A stretch of DNA of 50,447 nt from contig NZ_LUUK01000219.1 of the NCBI RefSeq assembly GCF_001644025.1, positions 1 through 50,447 on the forward strand, read 5' to 3'. The notes under the pieces were generated by a model. The model saw nothing but the letters and a program-made list of their open reading frames with translations. It did no database searches and was not told the origin of the DNA. The DNA comes from Methylomonas koyamae. GTDB lineage: Bacteria; Pseudomonadota; Gammaproteobacteria; Methylococcales; Methylomonadaceae. The translations under genes were made by a program, and so were the position numbers. Shown piece by piece: positions 38,926 through 46,250 of this stretch. Positions within the stretch are counted from its first letter, which is position 1. Every line of letters begins with the position of its first letter.

Positions 38926-40041
38926 TTGAAGATAATAAATAGAAAAAAGTCGGGTTATTTGGTTTCGTTACTTGCAATATCGCTCGCTACGTCCGGATGT
39001 GGCGGCGCGGCTTTGAAAAGCGAATTCCGGGACGTTTCGGAAAATCATGCGTCGTTGTCCGACGAGCAAATGTTGCTAAACTTGGCGCGTAGAGCGAATT
39101 CCGTTCCGTCACATTTTCTGCAGATGTCAGGCGTCAACGCGTCGTTTTCCTTTGGAGCAACTGTCGGTACGCAGACAACCCACACCAATACATCGATGCC
39201 GTTGGTTGCCGCGCTGGCATCGTTGGCTACTCTCGCTACTAAGGTATTTAGTTTTACAGGTACCGTGGGCTTAAGCGCGACTGAATCGCCGACCTTCTCC
39301 TTCGCGCCGTTGAGCGGTGCTTCGTTTGCCAAAACCGCGTATACACCGGTCGATAGTAGGATTTTTTTCGAACAATTAAGGCAAGGCGTACCGGTTAATC
39401 AACTAATGCGTATTTTGGTTGTCTCAATTGTTCTCGATTATCCGTCAGGAAAAAGATTGGTTTTAAACAATATAGCCGATCAGGACCAACCCAAGAATTT
39501 TCGAAATTTTTTACGCTTGGCGGGTCTTGCTAGACAAATGCAGTTGCAGCAAGTCCTAAGAATCGATACTGAAAATGGCCAAAATGTGTTGACTATTCCG
39601 CCCGAAGCCTTGCCGTTATTAGAAAAATTGTACTCTTCGCACGAGTACGGTTTTTGGGAAGACAGTCCGTTTGTGCTTGGAGTAAGCGACGGTATTCCTA
39701 AGGTTTCTTTTGTCATGCGCTCATTCGACGGTGTTTTAGGGGCGTTGGGACTGGCGCAAAAACATTTTGAGCGTTGGTTGGCATCCGGTCAAAACTTGCA
39801 GGATGTTCCGGAAACCGAGCGCAGGCCAATTTTGACTCTGCAATGGTCTGAAGGTGCGCAATTAGTGGACTCAGGTTTGGAAGTAGAATATAACGGAAAC
39901 CAATATAAGATAGCGGATCTCAACGATGGGGGGTACGTTACCTGGAACAGGGATTCGTTTAGAGTGTTAAATGACTTATTCACGATCGTTTCGTTGGATC
40001 CTAAAGATATGCCGGTTCAACAACTGATAAAGGTATACTAG
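38926..40041 (+). CDS. Lipoprotein of unknown function
   Basis: From the TTG start the protein has 371 residues. It begins MKIINRKKSGYLVSLLAIS, a basic n-region and hydrophobic core, ending in ATSGC, a lipobox-like site with Cys at about residue 25. I do not recognise a family. The mature part starts with a charged helical stretch (SDEQMLLNLARRANS), then a Ser/Thr/Gly/Phe-rich region (FSFGATVGTQTT to TFSFAPLSGASFAK) that looks like outer-membrane-associated beta structure, then a mixed alpha/beta C-terminal domain. It follows the exporter gene on the same strand after 115 bases. A role as an outer-membrane partner in peptide export is possible but unsupported. It could equally belong to the envelope gene block that follows. 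Confidence 0.75.
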   Translation: MKIINRKKSGYLVSLLAISLATSGCGGAALKSEFRDVSENHASLSDEQMLLNLARRANSVPSHFLQMSGVNASFSFGATVGTQTTHTNTSMPLVAALASLATLATKVFSFTGTVGLSATESPTFSFAPLSGASFAKTAYTPVDSRIFFEQLRQGVPVNQLMRILVVSIVLDYPSGKRLVLNNIADQDQPKNFRNFLRLAGLARQMQLQQVLRIDTENGQNVLTIPPEALPLLEKLYSSHEYGFWEDSPFVLGVSDGIPKVSFVMRSFDGVLGALGLAQKHFERWLASGQNLQDVPETERRPILTLQWSEGAQLVDSGLEVEYNGNQYKIADLNDGGYVTWNRDSFRVLNDLFTIVSLDPKDMPVQQLIKVY

Positions 40042-40462
40042 GGTCAATACATCGCAATCGATATAAAACCGAATTTATTGAGTTGTTTCTAAAGTATGGA
40101 GATTTTATTTTAAATTCTCTCTCTAATGGAGGATATCAATATTTCGTAGTAACGATTGGCAATATCTGGGGCATGGTTTTTATTCCATCTTTTGCATTTT
40201 AAAGAATGGAAAATGCTGATGGTGTTTTAGAAGTGGCTGTTTCTGAAGGAGGTTTGATATTGATAGTTTGAATAAAAGTGTTAAGCAATTGGTATTGGGT
40301 TGCTTATTGTAGAGGAGTCGTGGCAATGTTCGGTTGCATTCTGTTATGCGTACACCGCCTTTTGTCATGAATTGTAATATTTCGTCTTGCTTGCTATCGA
40401 TGTATCGATTTGTTGAATAGCAGTGAGGTTTGATTTTTCGCAAATTACCGAGGTGTGATGTA
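40042..40462 (+). other. 421-base non-coding gap
   Basis: The gap is AT-rich, with no open frame that reads like a protein. The only notable structure is the imperfect inverted repeat at 40185-40222. A GAGGTG ribosome site occurs near 40450 for the next gene. Confidence 0.5.
40185..40222. repeat. Imperfect inverted repeat (hairpin) in the gap
   Basis: CCATC (40185-40189) and GCATTTT (40194-40200) are mirrored by AAAATGC (40210-40216) and GATGG (40218-40222), with a 4-versus-1 base internal bulge and a 9-base loop. There is no T-tract after it, so it is not a normal intrinsic terminator. It may act on mRNA or be an operator. Confidence 0.4.
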
Positions 40463-40951
40463 ATGACTGACTTAGTAAAAACTGATAATGCAATAGATGC
40501 TGCTCATGATTTGGTAAAGAAAAGCATGTATGCTTCGATGGCTGCTGGTTTAGTGCCAGTGCCTATTTTTGATTTTTTGGCGGTATCCGGTATACAACTG
40601 GAGATGCTGAGAAGATTAAGCCATCTTTATGGCGTGACTTTTATGGAGGGTAAGGGCAAAAATGCTTTGGCCGCTTTAATAGGTGGTAGCTTTCCGACTT
40701 CGGTAACGCCACTGGTCATGAGTTTATTTAAATCGATACCGGTTGTCGGTTCAACGGTCGGTGCGGTGAGTTTGCCGCTGATTGCCGGTGCCTCGACTTA
40801 TGCGGTTGGTAAAGTCTTTATTCAACATTTTGAATCGGGCGGTACTTTTCTGACATTCGACCCAGAACAAGTTAGAGCCTACTATTCCGAAAAATTTAAA
40901 GAGGGTAAAGCCGTGGCGGCATCCTCTGACGCTAAAAAAGTAACTGCCTGA
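40463..40951 (+). CDS. DUF697-like membrane-associated protein
   Basis: The start is ATG at 40463, behind a GAGGTG site. Upstream in-frame codons lack one. The 162-residue protein opens with a helix (NAIDAAHDLVKKSMYASMAAG) followed by LVPVPIFDFLAVSGIQLEMLRRLSHLYGV. That pattern of a PVP turn and a Leu-rich helix is seen in DUF697 and related proteins of unknown function that sit at the membrane. Two Gly-rich hydrophobic hairpins follow (ALIGGSFPTSVTPLVMSLF; IPVVGSTVGAVSLPLIAGAS), then a conserved-looking end (FIQHFESGGTFLTFDPEQVRAYY). The role is unknown. It stands alone between a 421-base gap and a terminator, so it is probably its own transcription unit. Confidence 0.8.
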   Translation: MTDLVKTDNAIDAAHDLVKKSMYASMAAGLVPVPIFDFLAVSGIQLEMLRRLSHLYGVTFMEGKGKNALAALIGGSFPTSVTPLVMSLFKSIPVVGSTVGAVSLPLIAGASTYAVGKVFIQHFESGGTFLTFDPEQVRAYYSEKFKEGKAVAASSDAKKVTA

Positions 40952-40976
40952 TCTTTTGAGAATTAAATATATAACG

Positions 40977-41028
40977 ATGAGCGGGTCGCGGTTAGTTATC
41001 AACGACTGACCGCGATTGGCTCATTTTT
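40977..41028 (+). terminator. Rho-independent terminator after the DUF697-like gene
   Basis: The outer stem is ATGAGC (40977-40982) with GCTCAT (41019-41024). The inner GC-rich stem is TCGCGGT (40986-40992) with ACCGCGA (41009-41015), followed at once by TTTTT (41024-41028). It separates the DUF697-like gene from the SPFH gene. Confidence 0.8.
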
Positions 41029-41080
41029 AATTTCCTTTGAGGCATGAGCTTCATATTTAACTCTGAGCTCAATTTAAACG

Positions 41081-41902
41081 ATGAAGCGCTTTCTACCTGC
41101 CGTAATCACCTCTACGATTATTGTTTTATTAGTCGTTGCGTATTTTTATCAGACGATGTTTATTACTATCAAGGCGGGTGAGGCGGGCGTTCTATATAAG
41201 AGGTTCGCTGGCGGTACCGTTACCGATAGAGTGTATAAGGAAGGGTTCCACATAATTTTTCCTTGGAACTCTATGGCGATTTACAACACTAGGGTTCAGC
41301 AACAAGGACACTCACTCTCGGTGCTTACTCAAGAAGGATTAAGAATAGAGCTTATAGTTTCGATACGCTACTATCCGGAGCGTGATTCGGTCGGTATATT
41401 GCATCAAAAAATTGGACCGGATTACCTGGAAAAAATTGTTATACCGGAAGTTGATCATACGCTTCGGGTACATGCCGGTAAAACCTCTGTTAGTGATATT
41501 TATACGACCAAAGGGGAAAGTCTGCATAACATTATCGTTCAAGCGGCGTCCGAAGTAGAAAAAAATTACATTTATATTCAGGATGTTGTTTTACAGCAAG
41601 TAATCTTACCCAAACAAGTCGAGGATGCAATTGAGGCAAAGATCGAGCAGAAGCAATTATCCGAAGCCTATCAATATAAGTTGGCGAGAGAAACGCAGGA
41701 GGCGGAAAGAAAGAAAATCGAGGCGGATGGGATATATAACTACAATACTCGAATCAGTCAATCTTTGAATAATGACGTTTTGAAATGGAAGGGTATAGAG
41801 GCGACGCGTGCATTAGCTGAATCGAATAATGCGAAAACTGTCATTATTGGTAATGGCGGTAATCAATTGCCTATTATCATTGGTGGTGAGTCCGGGCAAT
41901 AA
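41081..41902 (+). CDS. SPFH/prohibitin-like membrane protein
   Basis: This 273-residue protein has one N-terminal membrane segment (residues 7-24, VITSTIIVLLVVAYFY) followed by an SPFH/band-7 domain: IKAGEAGVLYKRFAGG, EGFHIIFPWNSMAIYNTRVQ, VSIRYYPE, VPEVDHTLR-type strand and helix. A charged helix typical of the family follows (EAKIEQKQLSEAYQYKLARETQEAERKKIEADG), then a short C-terminal tail. Such proteins oligomerize on membranes and organise or protect partner membrane proteins. It is the first gene after a terminator and ends 2 bases before the next gene, so it probably opens an operon with the anchored binding protein. A scaffold role for that protein is inferred from adjacency. Confidence 0.88.
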   Translation: MKRFLPAVITSTIIVLLVVAYFYQTMFITIKAGEAGVLYKRFAGGTVTDRVYKEGFHIIFPWNSMAIYNTRVQQQGHSLSVLTQEGLRIELIVSIRYYPERDSVGILHQKIGPDYLEKIVIPEVDHTLRVHAGKTSVSDIYTTKGESLHNIIVQAASEVEKNYIYIQDVVLQQVILPKQVEDAIEAKIEQKQLSEAYQYKLARETQEAERKKIEADGIYNYNTRISQSLNNDVLKWKGIEATRALAESNNAKTVIIGNGGNQLPIIIGGESGQ

Positions 41903-41904
41903 AG

Positions 41905-43092
41905 ATGCGCATACAGGTTAGTATACTTAGAAATATAAAGGCAACTTTACGGACCATTTTTCACGTTGCATTATTTTTCGGTATTTCTTTTGGAATTTAC
42001 AGAGGCTTTTTTTCGTACACATTAACCTACGATTATTCGTTGAATACGCGTTCGGACATTGCTAATCAAGGGGATGGCGAGATTCATGTCGCAGCGGTTT
42101 GGCTGGACAGCGATAGAGCTTTTATGGATGGCGTTAACCTTGCCGTAAAGGAAGTAAATGAACAAGGGCTTGTGCTTAAAACGGATGATAAAAAGGTTAA
42201 GGCTAAATTGGTTATTCACGAGTATGACGATACGACTGATGATAGTGCGCAGGACTCGAGGCTAAGCATCGCGGAGGATCATAAAATTGTCGCGGTCGTA
42301 GGGCATTCTTCTTCGGCATCCGCAATACCAGCCTCGATTACTTACGAATATAACGGTATTTTATTCATTTCTACGGCAGCCACTGCTGATTTGTTGACGG
42401 AGCATAACTTTATATATACTTTTAGCATTATTCCAACCGAGGAATTTTTTGTTGGTAAATTAATTAAATTTTCTAAGGAAAGAAACTGGAATAAGCTTTT
42501 GCTGGTATTTTCTAGGAATTTGTATGGTTTAAATTTGTATCAGCGTTTTTCCGCCCAGGTTGAGCCTCCGCTGGAAATCGTAGCCGCTCGATCGTTTTTC
42601 GTGGAGCAATCCGATTATAAAGGAATGATTTACGATTTGATGAATAAGGATTTTGACGCGGTTGTGATGGCGGCTGCGGAAGAGCATGCGGCTAAAATGA
42701 TTGAGCAATTGCGTGAAATGGGGGTTAATAAGCCGATTATTGGAGGGGACGGTCTGGATATCCTAAAAATATGGGATTGGTCTAACCAAACTGCGAATCA
42801 AACCTATGTAGCATCGATTTTTTCGGGAAAAAATGAATTTAACGAAAAATTCAAGAGCGCATATGGCGTAGAGGGTAGCTATAGCGCTTATCAGGGCTAC
42901 GAGGCGATACGGGTTTTAGCCGATGCTATTCAAAAGACCGGGAGCAGCAACCCTATTCAAGTGGCTTCAACGTTGAAATATGGTTACGCGCAAGGTTACG
43001 GCGGATATTTTTTTGACAAAAATGGCTTGGCTAGCAATAAAGAAATATATATCAAGCAGATAGTTGATGGGCGTTTTGTCCTGGTCGAATAG
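41905..43092 (+). CDS. Membrane-anchored periplasmic binding protein, Leu/Ile/Val (Peripla_BP_6) type
   Basis: The 395-residue protein begins with a basic stretch and one hydrophobic segment (about residues 18-36) with no signal peptidase or lipobox site, so it is likely held in the inner membrane facing the periplasm. The rest is a type I periplasmic binding fold: an opening strand HVAAVWLDSDRAFMDGVNLAVKEVNEQG, IVAVVGHSSSASAIPASITYEYNGILFISTAAT (the usual cleft motif), IPTEEFFVGKLIKF, KDFDAVVMAAAEEHAAKMIEQLREMG, and YSAYQGYEAIRVLADAIQ. No ABC permease or ATPase for it lies in the window, so a sensing or presenting role is as likely as transport. Its start follows the SPFH stop by 2 bases. 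The ligand is unknown; amino acids or short polar molecules are the family norm. Confidence 0.87.
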   Translation: MRIQVSILRNIKATLRTIFHVALFFGISFGIYRGFFSYTLTYDYSLNTRSDIANQGDGEIHVAAVWLDSDRAFMDGVNLAVKEVNEQGLVLKTDDKKVKAKLVIHEYDDTTDDSAQDSRLSIAEDHKIVAVVGHSSSASAIPASITYEYNGILFISTAATADLLTEHNFIYTFSIIPTEEFFVGKLIKFSKERNWNKLLLVFSRNLYGLNLYQRFSAQVEPPLEIVAARSFFVEQSDYKGMIYDLMNKDFDAVVMAAAEEHAAKMIEQLREMGVNKPIIGGDGLDILKIWDWSNQTANQTYVASIFSGKNEFNEKFKSAYGVEGSYSAYQGYEAIRVLADAIQKTGSSNPIQVASTLKYGYAQGYGGYFFDKNGLASNKEIYIKQIVDGRFVLVE

Positions 43093-43100
43093 AGGGGTTT

Positions 43101-43268
43101 ATGGTAATCGTAATTTCGCTAGTTTATGTGCTTGTCAGCTGGTTTATCGCGTTTTTGGGGAGAAATAAAAAGTTTGGCTTTTGGGGGTATTTATTCGGTT
43201 CTTTGCTGTTCACCCCATTCATCGGAATAATTTTATTATGCGCTTCGGATGTCGTGAAGGATAAGTAA
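43101..43268 (+). CDS. Small 55-residue membrane protein
   Basis: ATG at 43101 follows a GAGGGG site just after the binding-protein stop, and the frame runs 55 codons to TAA. The protein has two hydrophobic helices (VIVISLVYVLVSWFIAFLG and FGSLLFTPFIGIILLCAS) joined by a basic loop (RNKKFGFWGY). It ends in a charged VVKDK tail, so both ends are probably on the same side. Its fit in the operon and the good ribosome site argue that it is real. I do not recognise a named family. It could be an accessory subunit of the SPFH/binding-protein pair. Confidence 0.7.
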   Translation: MVIVISLVYVLVSWFIAFLGRNKKFGFWGYLFGSLLFTPFIGIILLCASDVVKDK

Positions 43269-43338
43269 TCAATATCTAACTGTTACACATTTATTCATCC
43301 TCGGTTATGGCATTGCTTAAATAGGTCAATAGCGGTTT

Positions 43339-43947
43339 ATGTACAACACGGGAAATACAGTTTTAAATGATGACGGTGTTTTCTCGGCATGCATGGAGCG
43401 CCAAGCGCTCTGCGGATACGCCTGCTGTAAATTCCGCGGTGGTAATTGGATTATGCTGTTGCCTGGTGAATATGAGTTGGCTGGCGAAGTAGATCTGAAA
43501 ACCGATCATTTGGCTTTTCAAGACAATCTTCACGCTATATGTTCAAAGCCTTGTAAAAACGGGGATTTTAAGCCTATGGACTGTTCTTGGTACCCGCTTT
43601 TTCCGGCAAATGAAACAGCGACAAAGTTTTTAGTTGCCGATCATCGGAAGTGCCCAATTCCCAATAAATATTTAATCGATAAAATGCGTTCGGTACAGAC
43701 AGCCGCGTTAGCGTGGGAAAAGCGTTTTCCAGGTACCTTAACGCGAATTGTCGCGTTAAGTCGCGACTTCGTTGGTTATAAACCGTTTCCATATAAATTC
43801 GACAATCAAGCTGTATTGGAAATGTCGCCAGAAGAATTATTGGAAATTACGCTACCCACCGAGTTTCCCGTAGATTATGTTTGCATGGAATGGACGCGCA
43901 ATCAAGCTGGTTATACGGCAACAAGCACGCCTGAAGATGAAGATTAA
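43339..43947 (+). CDS. Cysteine-cluster protein, YkgJ-like, function unknown
   Basis: The 202-residue protein has an N-terminal run of cysteines (SACMERQALCGYACCKF), a NWIMLLPGEYE segment, then ICSKPC, MDCSWYPLFP and RKCPIP. Spaced Cys with a CC pair and a late C-x-x-YP motif resembles the YkgJ-type cysteine-cluster proteins thought to bind Zn or an Fe-S cluster. The overall sequence is not a clear member. There is no signal peptide, so it should be cytoplasmic. The ATG has a weak ribosome site. Its 3' end overlaps the barrel gene by 11 bases, so the two are translationally coupled. The link between a cytoplasmic metal or redox protein and a transport operon is unexplained. Confidence 0.75.
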   Translation: MYNTGNTVLNDDGVFSACMERQALCGYACCKFRGGNWIMLLPGEYELAGEVDLKTDHLAFQDNLHAICSKPCKNGDFKPMDCSWYPLFPANETATKFLVADHRKCPIPNKYLIDKMRSVQTAALAWEKRFPGTLTRIVALSRDFVGYKPFPYKFDNQAVLEMSPEELLEITLPTEFPVDYVCMEWTRNQAGYTATSTPEDED

Positions 43948-45340
43948 TTCATTTTTAAACCAAAACCCATGGCGGCGGATTTTTTTCATTACTATTTCGC
44001 TGACGGCGTCTTCGGCAAGCGCGGAATATTCTGTGTATCAAGGAGAATATGGCTTTCTTTCCGGCAGAATGCAAGTTCAAATGGCGGCCTTGGGGGAAAT
44101 TAACGAACGCTCCGGAGACCCTGGCGCCGATAAGTTAAGTAATATTTATTGGGAACATACTTTCGAGCCGGAAATACGCGGGGGGCTGAATCTGGGCGAG
44201 GGCAGTCAGCTATACAGCGATTTTAGTATGATTTATAGCGCGATGCTTGGACACGATCCTTCTGGTATTACTTTTAGGGGGCACCCACATTCCTCTAGAG
44301 ATGATTATGCCCCTTACCCGGACTTTAAAGAATGGATGATGGCGGAACAAATGCATATCGGTTGGAAATCCGGCAAATTATTTGAAGCATTGGGACAGGA
44401 CGCGATTGACTTTTCAGCCGGGTCTCAAGATTACAAGTTGGGAACTGGCTTGTTATTGGCAAACGGTACCGACGATGGCGGTTTTCGAGGTTCTTATTGG
44501 ATAGGTTCGAGAACGGTCTTTGTCAATACACTGATTGCCCGCATTAACTTCAAAAGCCTGAAATTCGAAGGCTTTTATTTGGAAAACAATCCCAGAAATC
44601 CGGAGAATCGGAAGAGATATACAGGGATGAATATGGAATATAATTATAAGGATGTTGTTAATGTCGGATTCAGCTATATTAACGATGATCATTATGGTGG
44701 CAGTTTGACTGCTGTCACCGATGCGTATGACTTTCGGTTGGACTTTAAGCCATTGCCGCATGAATTGCCTGGTTTATCGATTAGCACTGAATATGTTTAT
44801 CAGCTAAACAATAAGTTAACCGACGTTGATCCGAATAATCCGACTCTTTATTGGTACGGGGATATGGGTGAAAAATCCATTTCCGGCGGTTTTGGTCAAA
44901 TTGAATACCGTTTTTCAGAAACTCCTTGGCAGCCGACGCTAAGTTATCGCTATGCTTACATGCAAAGAGGTTTTGACTTCATGAATTTCGGGTTTAAAAC
45001 TTGGGGTACTTGGTTTCAAGGTGAAATTAATGGCGAGTTTATATTTGATAATACCGATCTTATCACTAATACTACGAGATTGGTGTTGTCGCCGACTGAA
45101 AGCGTTACCGTTAATTTAATTTATTTGAATTACCAGCTGGACGATCCGGCGGTATGGAGTGTCAGTTCATCCGACTACGGTAATGAAGTTGATTTAGTCG
45201 CTGATTGGGCCGTAAGCGACGCTGTAGATATTGCCGCGGGCATCGAAACATTTATCCCAAACAAAGGCGGGAAGCAGGTATTTGGCGGTGGCAATGAAAT
45301 GTGGATTCAAACTATGGTTTATGCGTCATTTAAATTTTAA
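43937..45340 (+). CDS. Outer-membrane beta-barrel protein, alginate-export/porin-like
   Basis: The start is ATG at 43937, which puts a signal peptide at the N-terminus (RRIFFITISLTASSASA, cleavage likely before EYSVYQ). Frames extended upstream would lie inside the previous gene. The 467-residue protein has many alternating strands with aromatic girdles (SKLFEALGQ-type turns, FKSLKFEGFYLENN, VGFSYINDDHYGGS, LSYRYAYMQRGF, VNLIYLNYQL) and ends in Phe (YASFKF), the usual outer-membrane barrel signature. A segment near DAIDFSAGSQDYKLGTGLLL resembles the alginate-export family. The substrate is not evident. It overlaps both neighbours (11 and 20 bases), so it is in the middle of a tight operon between a Cys-cluster gene and a periplasmic binding protein. 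It could give the outer-membrane step of the same uptake or export route. Confidence 0.85.
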   Translation: MKINSFLNQNPWRRIFFITISLTASSASAEYSVYQGEYGFLSGRMQVQMAALGEINERSGDPGADKLSNIYWEHTFEPEIRGGLNLGEGSQLYSDFSMIYSAMLGHDPSGITFRGHPHSSRDDYAPYPDFKEWMMAEQMHIGWKSGKLFEALGQDAIDFSAGSQDYKLGTGLLLANGTDDGGFRGSYWIGSRTVFVNTLIARINFKSLKFEGFYLENNPRNPENRKRYTGMNMEYNYKDVVNVGFSYINDDHYGGSLTAVTDAYDFRLDFKPLPHELPGLSISTEYVYQLNNKLTDVDPNNPTLYWYGDMGEKSISGGFGQIEYRFSETPWQPTLSYRYAYMQRGFDFMNFGFKTWGTWFQGEINGEFIFDNTDLITNTTRLVLSPTESVTVNLIYLNYQLDDPAVWSVSSSDYGNEVDLVADWAVSDAVDIAAGIETFIPNKGGKQVFGGGNEMWIQTMVYASFKF

Positions 45341-46145
45341 ATTGTTTTTGTTGCTGTTTTTTATGATTTTTGGAGCGGTTGCCGACGATTCCAGCTTAAT
45401 GCCTTCCGACATTATGCGCATCAAACAGCGCGGCGAATTAATCGTTGCGATGTATTACGATGACGTGCCTCTGTTTTGCGAGAGGGCGAGCAACCAACAA
45501 CTTAAAGGGATTGATATTGAAATCGCACAAGATATCGCGGAAAAATTGAATGTAAAGCTGGTTTTAAACAGAGAAGCCAGGACTTTTGACGAGGTCGCTC
45601 AAATTATCGCCCAAGGAAAAGCGGATGTCGGAATTAGCTCGTTAAGCGATACTTTGGATAGAGCGATGATGGTGCGCTTTACCGTTCCCTATTGGTCGCT
45701 GAGACAAGCGCTGCTGATTAACCGCCTGAAGTTATCCGCATATAAGGATCATCCGGACTTTAATCAAATCGAGCGATTATTAAATCAAAACGGTATCCAA
45801 ATTGGTGTTTTAAAAGGCAGTTCTTATGTGGACTTTGCCGCTAAAATATTTCCGCTGGCTGGGGTCGTTAGTTACGACAGTGTGGCCGAAGGAATAGAAA
45901 ACACCAAGAAAGCAAAAGTGCTGGCTTTTCTTTATGACGAAGTAGAGGTTATGAATTGGAGCAAGCAGCATCCTGAAGATAGTTTGTTTTTAAAGTCGGA
46001 GTTTATCAAGAAAAGCGAAGATACTTTGGCGATGGCGGTAAACTGGCGGGATACTCACTTGTTGGCATGGCTCAATTTATACATCCAACACGCCAAAAAT
46101 AATTTTATATCGGAATTGAATGCGAAATATTCGAACATTCAGTAG
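45321..46145 (+). CDS. Periplasmic amino-acid-binding protein, family 3 (SBP_bac_3)
   Basis: The ATG at 45321 is chosen because it starts a signal peptide (MRHLNFKLFLLLFFMIFGAV, cleavage near VADDSS). The 274-residue protein has the family-3 pattern: IMRIKQRGELIVAMYYDDVPLF, KGIDIEIAQDIAEKLNVKLVLN, ADVGISSLSDTLDRAMMVRFTVPYW, IGVLKGSSYVDFAAK and a final SEDTLAMAVNWRDTHLLAWLN. These proteins bind amino acids or similar small acids. There is no partner ABC permease. The next gene is a DAACS symporter, so the protein may feed that carrier, or act as a sensor or an enzyme-like relic. The start overlaps the barrel gene by 20 bases. Confidence 0.88.
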   Translation: MRHLNFKLFLLLFFMIFGAVADDSSLMPSDIMRIKQRGELIVAMYYDDVPLFCERASNQQLKGIDIEIAQDIAEKLNVKLVLNREARTFDEVAQIIAQGKADVGISSLSDTLDRAMMVRFTVPYWSLRQALLINRLKLSAYKDHPDFNQIERLLNQNGIQIGVLKGSSYVDFAAKIFPLAGVVSYDSVAEGIENTKKAKVLAFLYDEVEVMNWSKQHPEDSLFLKSEFIKKSEDTLAMAVNWRDTHLLAWLNLYIQHAKNNFISELNAKYSNIQ

Positions 46146-46250
46146 TTTGATATTTTTATAGCTATTGGCTGTTTATGTATTTCCCATCTAAGTTGCATAT
46201 TGGGGGCGGGCAGCCTCCGTCGCTAGGGAATACGGTATTTATTAACAACA

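Noticed and set aside
40180..40443. 87-codon reverse frame in the 421-base gap
   Set aside because: The translation is Lys/Gln/Leu-rich with no motif, there is no clear ribosome site, and it covers the inverted repeat. It reads like chance in AT-rich DNA.
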